Numbered from the stretch's first letter, positions 8,973-17,901 are shown. The stretch: DNA of 35,272 bases from Sharpea azabuensis DSM 18934 (GCF_000702165.1 NZ_JNKU01000031.1:1-35272); one strand, 5' to 3'. Program-made: numbers and translations. The notes: generated by a model from the letters alone, not told the origin.

Positions 8973-11246
8973 TTACCTCTTTTCCTTTTCTAAAAGACGA
9001 CTCGCATAGAGAGCCTGTCCTACACATAAGCCACCATCATTAGGTGGAATCAAGTGATGTCTGATCACTTGAAGATTCTTTTCTTTTAAGCCTTTTTCAC
9101 ATAGCTCAAGTAATAATTTATTTTGGAAAACACCACCACTTAAGGCAACTATCTTGATTCCTGTTTCTTGATGAATGCTGTCAACACTTGTAACAATCAT
9201 ATGGGCTAGTTCCTGGTGGAAATAATAAGCCAGATCAGCAACATCTTCATGATTGAGTCTTCTTTCAACGATATCTTTGACAAGCTGATTGGTTGGGAGG
9301 ATATGGGATTGTGAACAAGGCCATTCTTTGGAATCGATGATATGTTTTGCTTGATAAGCTTTTGCTTGTAAACGCATTGCTCCTTCCCCTTCAAAAGAAG
9401 ATGTCAGCGTTAAATTCAAAATAGCACTGACAGCATCAAATAAGCGTCCTGCACTTGTCGATTTGATAGCATTCAGCTTTTTATCATGCATGACTTTAAG
9501 AACATGGGCATTTTGTTTATCACAAAGAGCTAACTTGTCAATCACATTTTCACCATCATCAAAAAGATCATAGATCATTGAAGCGGCAATACGCCAGCCC
9601 TCTTTCGCTGACAGATCGCCACCGATCTGCAAGAAAGGCGCAATATGTGCTTCACGCGTGAAGTCATCCAAGTCACAGACAAGAATCTCGCCACCCCAGA
9701 TTGATCCATCTAGGCCATACCCTGTCCCATCAAAGGACACCCCAATGACTTGATCATGCCAGTCATTTTCCGCCATGCAGGAAAGAATATGGGCATAGTG
9801 ATGTTGAATGCCAACACTTCTGATTCCTAACTCCTTGGCCACCATCGTCGCATTATAGCGGGGATGAAGATCATGACAGACAATTTGTGGCTCCACTTCT
9901 AAAAGTGAAGACATCAGCTTCAATGATTCCTTGAGCGCTTCAACACTACGTATATCCCCTAAATCACCAATATAGGCTGATGGATAGAATAAGTTATCAC
10001 GCCCAATACAGAATGTATTCTTCAATTCCCCACCAATACCAATCACATGTCCCTGATAGGGATGGGTTGTCATAATAGGTAATGGAGCATAGCCTCTTGA
10101 TCGCCTGATCATATAAGGTTCTCCCTGATAGAAATCCACAACACTATCATCACAGCGTACACGTATCTTACGATTATGCGAAAGAATGGCATCACATAGA
10201 CCAGCTAACTCTTTGCGAGCGCCCTCCTCATCACGGGTAATAGGTGCACCAGAGTCATTGGCACTTGTCATCACAAGGACATCGGGCATTTTTATGCCAT
10301 CATCATAATCAAAAAGCAACATTTGTAATGGTGCATAAGGCAACATGATGCCAATATTGGGATTGTCAGGAGCAACGCTTAATGCGATAAGACCTTGCTT
10401 CTTTGGCAAAAGAATGATGGGTTTCTGATGTCCCGTCAGTAAATCTCTCACTGTCTCATTTTCCACTACACATTCCCGTTCGACAACAGTGATATCTTTT
10501 GCCATAACCGCAAAGGGCTTAAAAGGACGATGCTTGCGCTCACGCAGTCTTTTGACAGCTTCTTCATTTGTCGCATCAACGGCAAGATGATAACCACCAA
10601 TTCCTTTGATAGCCACAATCTTGCCATCATGAAGCAATTGACGAGCATGACTGATGGCTTCATGTCCTTTCATGTTTTCATCTAATAGATAGACTTCAGG
10701 ACCACATTCATTGCAGCATACCGGTTGTGCATCATAACGTCTGCTTGTAGGATCATGATATTCCTTTTCGCATGTTGGACACATGGGGAATACTTTCATG
10801 CTTGTGCGTTCACGATCATAGGGCAAACCTTCAAGAATCGTTAAACGGGGACCACATGATGTACAGTTAATGAAAGGATGAAGATAGCGACGATTACTTG
10901 GATCATAGAGTTCTTGACGGCATGTCTCACATGTCGCAATATCAGGAGATATAAAGATTTCTCCCTTTGTCTTTTCGCTTTGAATGATTTGAAAATCTTC
11001 AAAGACTGGAGCAATCACTTTCTGACTTGTAATCTTGAGGATTGTTGAACGTTGTGGGGGCTTTTTTTCTAAGAGTTCCTTGAAATGAGCTACCTGCTCT
11101 TCACTCCCCTGAGCATAGATTTCGACATAAGGGCCTTTATTGGAAACAGTGCCTTTAATATTGCAAGTTGAAGCATGTCTAGCGACCGTAGGACGAAAGC
11201 CAACGCCCTGTACGATACCAAAGACACGAAGACATTCTGTTGTCAT
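8973..11246 (-). CDS. hypF: HypF, carbamoyltransferase (cyanide precursor)
   Basis: 757-residue HypF that uses carbamoyl phosphate and ATP to carbamoylate HypE. Domains in order: acylphosphatase-like (GIVQGVGFRP near residues 10-19), paired zinc-finger motifs (CETCRQELY, CTSCGPR, CPTCEKEY, CNECGPE), a YrdC-like adenylation domain, and a Kae1-like carbamoyltransferase domain with HHYAH and SFDGTGYG. The length is normal. It overlaps the preceding nitrogenase-like gene by 4 bp. Gene order F-C-D-E is contiguous, as in ordinary hyp operons, but hypA and hypB are missing. Confidence 0.96.
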   Translation of the reverse strand: MTTECLRVFGIVQGVGFRPTVARHASTCNIKGTVSNKGPYVEIYAQGSEEQVAHFKELLEKKPPQRSTILKITSQKVIAPVFEDFQIIQSEKTKGEIFISPDIATCETCRQELYDPSNRRYLHPFINCTSCGPRLTILEGLPYDRERTSMKVFPMCPTCEKEYHDPTSRRYDAQPVCCNECGPEVYLLDENMKGHEAISHARQLLHDGKIVAIKGIGGYHLAVDATNEEAVKRLRERKHRPFKPFAVMAKDITVVERECVVENETVRDLLTGHQKPIILLPKKQGLIALSVAPDNPNIGIMLPYAPLQMLLFDYDDGIKMPDVLVMTSANDSGAPITRDEEGARKELAGLCDAILSHNRKIRVRCDDSVVDFYQGEPYMIRRSRGYAPLPIMTTHPYQGHVIGIGGELKNTFCIGRDNLFYPSAYIGDLGDIRSVEALKESLKLMSSLLEVEPQIVCHDLHPRYNATMVAKELGIRSVGIQHHYAHILSCMAENDWHDQVIGVSFDGTGYGLDGSIWGGEILVCDLDDFTREAHIAPFLQIGGDLSAKEGWRIAASMIYDLFDDGENVIDKLALCDKQNAHVLKVMHDKKLNAIKSTSAGRLFDAVSAILNLTLTSSFEGEGAMRLQAKAYQAKHIIDSKEWPCSQSHILPTNQLVKDIVERRLNHEDVADLAYYFHQELAHMIVTSVDSIHQETGIKIVALSGGVFQNKLLLELCEKGLKEKNLQVIRHHLIPPNDGGLCVGQALYASRLLEKEKR

Positions 11247-12202
11247 GAAAAATCACGCCTTCCCGATACGGCAAAATGAATCAGTTCAAGATATTGCCCT
11301 TGGTAATCCTGAAGCATGTCTTTAAAGATAGGATCACCAATAATCATGTCATAATCATTCTTTTTCACAAGTTCAATTAAATCATCTTCCTCAATAAGAT
11401 GTACATCACCCTTTTCTCTTAATGTTGGTTTCATCATAAAGAAGGAAGCAATATCAAAAGGAATGGCAAGCTGTTGTCTTAATGTATGACCAATAACCTG
11501 CTGGCCAATAAAAAGAATATGATGGACATCATGTATATCGAGAGACAAGCCCGGTATTCTCACTTCATAATCTATTCCATAACGATTATGTAGTCGTTTG
11601 GCGGCTTTTAAAGCGGCCGGTGAAGCGACATAGAGCTTTTTTAAAGAACCTACACAACCAAAATCTTCAAAGTTATTGAATGTTGGTAAAGAAAATGCAT
11701 GCGTAAAATCTAAAGGTGTCACACCAAGAATAGCTTCTGTCTGTGAGGTAGGTTTGTTGTTGGCAAATTTCTCAAATAAGGCTAAGTAAGCCATCTCCAT
11801 ACCTTCATCATATAAGCCAACACCTGTTGTAGGGACATAGATGACCGGTTTATGAATCTTCTTCTCAAGAATATGACAAATCCCCTGATAGTCCGTTGCG
11901 ATCACAGCTGGTACCGGTGTGCCCACTAAGGCGATGAAGTTTGCATCAAAGGCATCACTGATATCAACAATCTTTTGAATCAAGGCATCATCCCTACCAA
12001 GAATCGCATCCATATCACGCAGTCCTGCTGAAAAGATAGCCGAACGCTTGTCAAACCAGCGCGGTTCATCAAAGCCACAGACATTGCCCGTACAGCCTCC
12101 AGCATCAATAATAACAGTCAGGCCACCAAGTTCATAAAGGACACTGACGGCACCTGACTGGTCGGGGGCAAAGGGCGTCAGATATTTTCTCAGTCCTTTC
12201 AT
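11243..12202 (-). CDS. Nitrogenase component 1-like protein, K/N-type subunit of pair 1
   Basis: 319-residue nitrogenase component 1-like protein. It has PDQSGAVSVLYELGG and then DAGGCTGNVCG, so Cys37 (and possibly Cys42) could ligate a cluster. The later motif reads ALVGTPVPAV, where NifK would have a cysteine. It resembles the pair-2 protein at 4317-5426 closely in layout, so the two pairs look like an ancient duplication. ATG 12202 sits 6 nt after GGAGG and overlaps the previous stop (ATGA). It is short against NifK (about 520 aa). Partner: the gene at 12199-13464. Function unknown. Confidence 0.8.
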   Translation of the reverse strand: MKGLRKYLTPFAPDQSGAVSVLYELGGLTVIIDAGGCTGNVCGFDEPRWFDKRSAIFSAGLRDMDAILGRDDALIQKIVDISDAFDANFIALVGTPVPAVIATDYQGICHILEKKIHKPVIYVPTTGVGLYDEGMEMAYLALFEKFANNKPTSQTEAILGVTPLDFTHAFSLPTFNNFEDFGCVGSLKKLYVASPAALKAAKRLHNRYGIDYEVRIPGLSLDIHDVHHILFIGQQVIGHTLRQQLAIPFDIASFFMMKPTLREKGDVHLIEEDDLIELVKKNDYDMIIGDPIFKDMLQDYQGQYLELIHFAVSGRRDFS

Positions 12203-13464
12203 AGTACGCCTCCAATCTTTGTACATAAGTCGATCACACCCTGATAGCCATAGGGCTGAATATCTTCATTAAAGAAGACATGTCTGGCATGTGGATGATA
12301 GTAGGCAGCATCTTTGCCTAGTGTGATGTCAACAGTGATATTCGACATATCATAATAAAGCATGCTTGGTTCATTATTACAGTAGATTCTTGTGTCCGGT
12401 GACATTTTCGCAATCTCTTTGACATAATAGGCTGCATGTTGGCCATATGTGGCATAGATTGCTGAGACATGAAAGCCCTGTTTCAACAAAGCGTAGGCTA
12501 ATTCAAAGCTATCGGCATTCAGAGTTTCACCAATCGCAAAATGCAAGGTATGGGGTAAGCTTTCATAAGCTTTAAGGGCGTTCTGGTAGTCCTGCTGGTC
12601 ATCAATTGTTTTTTGAAAGACTTGAAAGAAAGCTTGATATTGATGATGAATACTTTCTAAGTCGTAAAAACGTGAAAGCTCAATTGAACCAATGCCTAAG
12701 CGCTTTTCTAAGTCGCTTGCGGCTGCGCGTGCTTCGGGATGGAGAATGAGATTGAAATTGGCACAAGCCATTTCTTCAAATTCTTCATACGTCTTCATTC
12801 GCGAAATCTCATTGATTTTTGTGATACCGAGTTGTCCTAAATAACAATAAAGCTCACTTTGATCATTTAATGGGGCAAAGAAACCAAGTAAATTCACATG
12901 ACGGGCATGACGCTTTTTCTTTTCTAATAAAGAATAGATGGACTCTCTGACATGGACCATTGGTGGTTTTCTGCCTTCCCTCGTCAATGCATACATATAA
13001 CAAGGCTTGACTTTCACGCCAGGTACCAGCGCTTCACATTTCCGGCAAACTCTTTCCATATCCGTCCCAAGCAATGCATCAACGCAGGTAATACAAATCA
13101 TCACAACTTTGGGCTTCACTTCAAGACTTTCGACAACTTCCTTAACAGCCTGAGGAATATGGGCAAGATGACGTCCTGTCACAATATCTGTCTCATCCAT
13201 AAGATAGTAGAAATAGCGATGCTTATAGTCATCATTTGTCGTAATGGCGGAAGTATTGCGTCCGCAGCATCCTGGGGAAACAATCAACATGACACTTTCT
13301 GGGACGCTTAAGCCAGCACGTTTCACGCCAAAGCCCTGCGCCCCTGGGGAATTATAGGCTAATGTGGCTGGTGAAGAATAAATGAGATGGTTATTGGTCT
13401 GAAAGATATCGGGGATGTCTTGTCGCTTCGCAAGCTCACTCGCCTTAAAATATTTAGCTTTCAT
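12199..13464 (-). CDS. Nitrogenase component 1-like protein, D/E-type subunit of pair 1
   Basis: 421-residue nitrogenase component 1-like protein. Motifs equivalent to the NifD cluster region are NSPGAQGFG (first site, no cysteine), SPGCCGRN (Cys66/67) and [14 protein letters not shown] (Cys124, Cys127). The last resembles the NifD/NifE TC-x-x-x-LIGDD motif. I see no FeMo-cofactor cysteine or histidine in NifD-like context. The first 11 bp overlap the Fe-protein gene and the end overlaps the K-like gene by 4 bp, so expression is coupled. With its partner it should accept electrons from the Fe protein at 13454. The substrate is unknown; nitrogen fixation is unlikely. Confidence 0.83.
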   Translation of the reverse strand: MKAKYFKASELAKRQDIPDIFQTNNHLIYSSPATLAYNSPGAQGFGVKRAGLSVPESVMLIVSPGCCGRNTSAITTNDDYKHRYFYYLMDETDIVTGRHLAHIPQAVKEVVESLEVKPKVVMICITCVDALLGTDMERVCRKCEALVPGVKVKPCYMYALTREGRKPPMVHVRESIYSLLEKKKRHARHVNLLGFFAPLNDQSELYCYLGQLGITKINEISRMKTYEEFEEMACANFNLILHPEARAAASDLEKRLGIGSIELSRFYDLESIHHQYQAFFQVFQKTIDDQQDYQNALKAYESLPHTLHFAIGETLNADSFELAYALLKQGFHVSAIYATYGQHAAYYVKEIAKMSPDTRIYCNNEPSMLYYDMSNITVDITLGKDAAYYHPHARHVFFNEDIQPYGYQGVIDLCTKIGGVL

Positions 13465-14206
13465 CTTCCAACAACTTCTTTGCCAGTTCTATAAACTTCT
13501 GGCTGACTTCAAGATTGATATCCCCTTCAATCGTTGTCATGCCCATCTCTTCATAACGATTGATATCATTGCTGCGAGGAATTTCCCCAATAATCTTCAA
13601 ATCATTCTCTTGTGCAAATGCTTCAACCTTCTCAGTCTCATTTTCCACATTACGGTGGTTCAACAAGATTCCCTTAACCTGGGCATAGCCACGATCAGCA
13701 AAGTTCTTCACCGCACTCTGAATATTATTAGCGGCATAAAGAGCCATCTTTTCACCACTTGTGACAATAATGACATCCTTGGCATAGCCTTCTCTAATAG
13801 GTGCCGCAAAACCACCACAGACAACATCTCCCAAGACGTCATACATCACCACATCGGGTTGATATTCTTCAAATAAATCCAAGTCTTCTAATAAATTAAA
13901 GGTCGCAATAATACCTCTACCAGCACAACCAAGTCCTGGTGTTGGTCCCCCTGTTTCAATACATAATATATTGCCAAATCCCACTTTCGAGATTTCTTCA
14001 ATTGATTGTGGTTCCTGATCTTCACGCAAATATTCCATCACCGGTTTTAATGGTTCGCCATGAAGCAGACTGATGGTTGAATCGGCTTTAGGATCACAGC
14101 CAATCTGAATCACCCTTTTGCCTAGCGTTGCGAAAGCCGCAGACAAATGACTTGTCATGGTTGATTTACCAATACCACCCTTGCCATAGACAGCAATTTT
14201 CAACAT
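13454..14206 (-). CDS. NifH-like Fe protein (nitrogenase-like reductase component)
   Basis: 250-residue ATP-dependent reductase of the NifH/BchL/CfbC family. It shows the P-loop GKGGIGKST (residues 9-17), CDPKADST, Cys94 in GLGCAGRG and Cys130 in VVCGGFA. The two cysteines bridge a [4Fe-4S] cluster between two monomers. It lacks the C-terminal extension of true NifH (about 290 aa). It is the first gene of the operon, behind AAAGGAG and an extended -10 promoter. It is the only Fe protein here, so it probably drives both D/K-like pairs. The family is certain; the subgroup and partner reaction are inferred. Confidence 0.93.
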   Translation of the reverse strand: MLKIAVYGKGGIGKSTMTSHLSAAFATLGKRVIQIGCDPKADSTISLLHGEPLKPVMEYLREDQEPQSIEEISKVGFGNILCIETGGPTPGLGCAGRGIIATFNLLEDLDLFEEYQPDVVMYDVLGDVVCGGFAAPIREGYAKDVIIVTSGEKMALYAANNIQSAVKNFADRGYAQVKGILLNHRNVENETEKVEAFAQENDLKIIGEIPRSNDINRYEEMGMTTIEGDINLEVSQKFIELAKKLLEDES

Positions 14207-14247
14207 AATGACAGCTCCTTTCTCATGCCTTTTTTGTAAGCTTTTTC

Positions 14248-14256
14248 ATTATACCA
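14248..14256 (-). promoter_or_regulatory. Promoter of the nifH-like...hydE operon
   Basis: On the minus strand TGGTATAAT is a perfect -10 with a TGN extension, about 42 bp ahead of ATG 14206. The -35 (GTGTTA at 17 bp) is weak. With the terminator just upstream at 14291-14320, this marks the maturation operon as a unit separate from hydA/hydB. Confidence 0.65.
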
Positions 14257-14290
14257 TACTCTTTCCCCATTAACACGCCTAACACCCCAA

Positions 14291-14320
14291 AAGAAAAGCC
14301 AAAGAAGCTTTCCTTCTTTG
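14291..14320 (-). terminator. Terminator after the multi-domain hydrogenase
   Basis: Perfect 8-bp stem CAAAGAAG/CTTCTTTG (14300-14307 with 14313-14320) with a 5-nt loop. On the minus strand a T-rich tail (GCTTTTCTTTT) follows, 13 bp after the hydA stop. Confidence 0.8.
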
Positions 14321-14332
14321 ACTTAGAAATCA

Positions 14333-16075
14333 TTATTTCTCACCAGGCATTTTCCAGGCATGATGATCAGTATGTAATAAGTGATGGGCTCTTTCACTAT
14401 TAGGCTGGCCTAAGAATTCCTGATAGACTTCTTTGATGGATGGATTTTCATGGGAGAAGCGAATGACATTCTTGGCATCCTGACGATAGAGGACACCAGC
14501 ACGTTCTAGCGCTTCAAACTTGCCATCATGAATAGGCTGACCGCCACCACCGACACAACCGCCAGGACAAGCCATGACTTCAACAAAGTCATAACTTACT
14601 TTGCCAGCCTTAAGAGCATCAAGCAGTCTTGAAGCATTGCCTAAGCCATTGGCAACGGCAACCTTGACACTTGTTCCGTCCATATCAAAGACTTTCTCTT
14701 TCCAGCCTTCCATCCCTCGTACTTCCCTAAAAGCATCGGGATCAGGATTATGACCAGTCGCAAAATGATAGGCTGTACGCAAAGCTGCTTCCATAACACC
14801 ACCCGTAGCCCCAAAGATATTACCAGCACCTGAGCCAAGACCTAAAGGCATGTCAAGAGCACGTTCTTTGATTTCACTAGGAATGATATAAGCACGACGA
14901 ATCATGCGGTTCACTTCTCTTGTCGTTAAGACAACATCCACATCAGGATCCCCACAAGCATCATTCATAACTGGAATATCACATTCTTGTTTTTTGGCGA
15001 GACAAGGCATGATGGAAACACTATAGATATTCTCAGGTTCCACCTGCAACAACTTCGCATAGTAGGACTTCGCAATCGCCCCAAACATCTGCTGTGGCGA
15101 TTTAGAAGTCGAAAGCTGGTCGACAAATTCTGGATAATGGGCTTTCACAAAGCGTACCCAGCCAGGACAACATGATGTAAACATTGGGAATTTATGATCA
15201 GTAGGATGTTGTAAGTGATCTAAGAATTCACTGGCTTCTTCCATGATTGTCAGATCGGCAGAAAAGTCCGTATCGAGAATAAAATCAAAACCAATCATAT
15301 GGAGTGCTTCTGCTAAACGTTCCACTGTCGCAACATCGGGCGATAAGCCAAATTCTTCACCCCAGGCTGTACGAATGGATGGAGCAATCTGAGCAATGAC
15401 AACTTTCTTTGGGTCATCAATAGCTTCATAAACACTATCTGTATCATCACGTTCATGCAAGGCATTAACAGGACAATGGGTAATACACTGACCGCATAAT
15501 GCACATTTGGAATCTTCAAGCGAATAGACATCACGCACATCAACCGTTGTACGTGAGCCTGTATTGACAACATCCCAGATATGAGAATTCTGAATCTTAT
15601 CACAAACCTGAATACAACGCATACATTTGATACATTTTGTATAATCACGAATGAGTGGGAAATTAGGATTGCCCTTTTGCGCAGGAATATCTTTTTTATA
15701 AGGACTATCCATAATGCCTAAATCATTGGCAACTTTCTGGAGCGAGCAGTTGCCTGAACGTGTGCACATTGTACAGTTGGCATTATGCTGGGAAAGTATG
15801 AGCTGCACATTGACAATACGTGCTTCTCTGACCTTTTTCGAATTCGTCCAGATGACCATCCCTTCATCAACGGTATTATTGCAGGCGGTAAAGAGACGTT
15901 CATAGCCTTCTACCTCAACCACACAGACACGGCATGCGCCGATTTCATTGAGCCCCTTCCAATAACAAAGAGTAGGTATCTGAATACCTGCCATCTTGGC
16001 AGCATCTAAAATTGTCGTTCTTTCTGGCACATGATAACTATGGCCATCAATCCATATTCTTACATTATTTACCAT
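14333..16075 (-). CDS. hydA: Multi-cluster [FeFe]-hydrogenase catalytic subunit
   Basis: 580-residue cytoplasmic iron-only hydrogenase. Domains: NuoG-like [2Fe-2S] (Cys37, 48, 51, 65), His-Cys [4Fe-4S] segment (H97...CTMCTRSGNC), two ferredoxin [4Fe-4S] motifs (CIKCMRCIQVC, CALCGQCITHC), H-domain with TSCCPGW (Cys302/303), MPCLAKK (Cys358) and MACPGGCVGG (Cys503/507), then a small-subunit-like tail (YQEFLGQPNSERAHHLL). This is the group A form that pairs with a flavoprotein. Its start overlaps the end of the flavoprotein gene (7 bp), so the two form a complex. A GltD-like rather than NuoEF-like partner suggests the glutamate-synthase-linked A2 type. It would depend on hydE/hydF and whatever supplies CO/CN ligands. 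Confidence 0.95.
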   Translation of the reverse strand: MVNNVRIWIDGHSYHVPERTTILDAAKMAGIQIPTLCYWKGLNEIGACRVCVVEVEGYERLFTACNNTVDEGMVIWTNSKKVREARIVNVQLILSQHNANCTMCTRSGNCSLQKVANDLGIMDSPYKKDIPAQKGNPNFPLIRDYTKCIKCMRCIQVCDKIQNSHIWDVVNTGSRTTVDVRDVYSLEDSKCALCGQCITHCPVNALHERDDTDSVYEAIDDPKKVVIAQIAPSIRTAWGEEFGLSPDVATVERLAEALHMIGFDFILDTDFSADLTIMEEASEFLDHLQHPTDHKFPMFTSCCPGWVRFVKAHYPEFVDQLSTSKSPQQMFGAIAKSYYAKLLQVEPENIYSVSIMPCLAKKQECDIPVMNDACGDPDVDVVLTTREVNRMIRRAYIIPSEIKERALDMPLGLGSGAGNIFGATGGVMEAALRTAYHFATGHNPDPDAFREVRGMEGWKEKVFDMDGTSVKVAVANGLGNASRLLDALKAGKVSYDFVEVMACPGGCVGGGGQPIHDGKFEALERAGVLYRQDAKNVIRFSHENPSIKEVYQEFLGQPNSERAHHLLHTDHHAWKMPGEK

Positions 16076-17901
16076 TTGGCCTCACGTCCCCCTTTAAAAA
16101 TTCCGTACCCGAAGTGGTCACAATGAAGACAGCGGCTTGATTCCTGTAATGCCTCTTCTTCAGTCATACCACATTCCATGAGCTTGAAGTCATGAATACG
16201 CTCTGAGGCTGGACGTTCTTTCATATTGACTCGACCGCATGGCTGATGATCATCAAAGCGAATACGAGGAATATCAACTGAAGAATTGATTTCATGTTCA
16301 TAGCCTAAATATTCATCGATATTGGCAGCAGCCACCTTACCTGCCGCAATCGCTCTAATAACTGTTGCTGGACCAGTTACACAATCCCCACCGGCAAAAA
16401 TACCAGCCTTGTTTTTGACTTCACTTGTATCAAAGGCCTGCAAACGTCCTCTTTCAATAGGAATACCAAAATCACCAAAGCTTTGTGAATCAATACCCTG
16501 ACCAATTGCGACAATGACTTTATCGCAAGGAATACGCAATTCTTCCTGATTGGCTTTTACTGGTGTTGGACGTCCCCATTTAATAGCACCGACAATCTGT
16601 GGCACGGCAATAAAGGCTGTGACATTATTATTGGCATCTTTCTCAATACGTCCAGGCGCATAAAGTTCCATGATTTCACAACCATCGGCAATCGCACCTT
16701 CAACTTCTTCTGGCAAAGCTGTCATATCTGTCTGCCTACGACGATAAATAATCTGGACGGATTTAGCGCCTAAACGAATTGATGAACGAGCAACGTCCAT
16801 GGCGACATTACCACCGCCAATGACACAAATACGCTGGGAAGAAAAATCAGGCATATGATCATCACCAATTTCTCTCAGCATTTCAACGGCACTCATGACA
16901 CCGTTGGCATCTTCACCCTCAATACCAATTTTACGATCATTATGGGCACCAATCGAAACATAGAGCGCATCAAAGTCTTTTTCAAGTTCTGCCAAAGAGA
17001 TATCCTTGCCAATAGAAACATCCGTCTTTGTCTTAAAGCCCGTTGTTTTAAGGACATCGATTTCATGATCCAAAGCTTCACGAGGTAAACGGTAGGCTGG
17101 TATGCCATAACGCAACATCCCGCCTAAACGATGACGCTGTTCGAACACAGTGACATCATGCCCCATGATGCTTAAATAGAAGGCAGCAGATAAACCACTA
17201 GGTCCACCACCAATAATGCCGACCTTCTTATGTGTCGCATCATATTTCTTGAAAGTAGGAAGATGATCTTCATGATCACAGGCAAAACGCTTTAAGCCAC
17301 GAATATTAATAGGATCATCAACCATCGTACGACGACAACGTACTTCACATGGATGTTCACAAATGAGACCACATACTGATGGGAATGGATTATCTTTACG
17401 AATAAGCATAACCGCATCATTATAACGACCATCATGAACTAATGAAATATAACCCGGAATATCAACATGGGCTGGACATTGGGCTACACATGGCACAGGC
17501 TGATTCTGGACATTCAGACAACGACCATGATGAATATGTTCCAGATAGTCATCCCTAAAGCCACGAACCCCCTTTAAAACCATTCGAGCGGCTTCTGAAC
17601 CAATCGCACAGTCAGCTGTTGTATAAATAGATTGTGCTGTAGTTTCAATAAGTTTGAGTGTTGTTTCACTAGCATCACCATCAAGGACTTGATGAATGAG
17701 TGATTCAAGCTGTCCCAAGCCAACACGACATGGCGTACATTTCCCACATGACTGGGCATGGCACATATTGAGAAATGAAGCCGCTAAATCAACAGGACAA
17801 AGACCTGGTTGCGAGGCCTGAATACGTCGCTCAAGATCTTTGTAGAGCTCTTCGACCGTTTCTTCAGCACGGTCTTTTGTCACAATAGAAAGTCTACTCA
17901 T
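16069..17901 (-). CDS. NuoF C-terminal domain / GltD-like NAD(P)H flavoprotein, hydrogenase partner
   Basis: 610-residue fusion. Residues 1-120 match the C-terminal iron-sulfur domain of NuoF/HydB (SCGKCTPCRVG, Cys52/55/58, and TTADCAIG), without the FMN/NADH-binding half. Then come a GltD-type double [4Fe-4S] domain (CVAQCPAHVDIPGY, CGLICEHPCEVRC), an FAD site (GIIGGGPSGLSA) and an NAD(P)H site (VIGGGNVAMDVARS, then YRRR). A late cysteine pair (CLHCDHFGYG) closes it. It should pass electrons between NAD(P)H and the hydrogenase encoded directly downstream. No NuoE-like third subunit is present. The start is ATG 17901 behind GGAAGG. Electron bifurcation is possible but not shown by sequence alone. 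Confidence 0.9.
   Translation of the reverse strand: MSRLSIVTKDRAEETVEELYKDLERRIQASQPGLCPVDLAASFLNMCHAQSCGKCTPCRVGLGQLESLIHQVLDGDASETTLKLIETTAQSIYTTADCAIGSEAARMVLKGVRGFRDDYLEHIHHGRCLNVQNQPVPCVAQCPAHVDIPGYISLVHDGRYNDAVMLIRKDNPFPSVCGLICEHPCEVRCRRTMVDDPINIRGLKRFACDHEDHLPTFKKYDATHKKVGIIGGGPSGLSAAFYLSIMGHDVTVFEQRHRLGGMLRYGIPAYRLPREALDHEIDVLKTTGFKTKTDVSIGKDISLAELEKDFDALYVSIGAHNDRKIGIEGEDANGVMSAVEMLREIGDDHMPDFSSQRICVIGGGNVAMDVARSSIRLGAKSVQIIYRRRQTDMTALPEEVEGAIADGCEIMELYAPGRIEKDANNNVTAFIAVPQIVGAIKWGRPTPVKANQEELRIPCDKVIVAIGQGIDSQSFGDFGIPIERGRLQAFDTSEVKNKAGIFAGGDCVTGPATVIRAIAAGKVAAANIDEYLGYEHEINSSVDIPRIRFDDHQPCGRVNMKERPASERIHDFKLMECGMTEEEALQESSRCLHCDHFGYGIFKGGREAKW

Noticed and set aside
6721-11246. 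Ordinary [NiFe]-hydrogenase maturation locus
   Set aside because: No hypA, hypB, large or small subunit or endopeptidase in 35 kb; the neighbours are hydE, hydF and [FeFe]-hydrogenases. It could still serve a distant [NiFe] enzyme, which only the whole genome can exclude.
12952-13876. Plus-strand open frames opposite the nifH-like and D-like genes (119 and 153 codons)
   Set aside because: They lie wholly inside well-supported minus-strand genes, lack ribosome sites and resemble no family.
4317-14206. Nitrogen fixation (nif) cluster
   Set aside because: No nifB, no true NifD/NifK with FeMo-cofactor ligands, short D/K-like chains and a short Fe protein; context is hydrogenase maturation.
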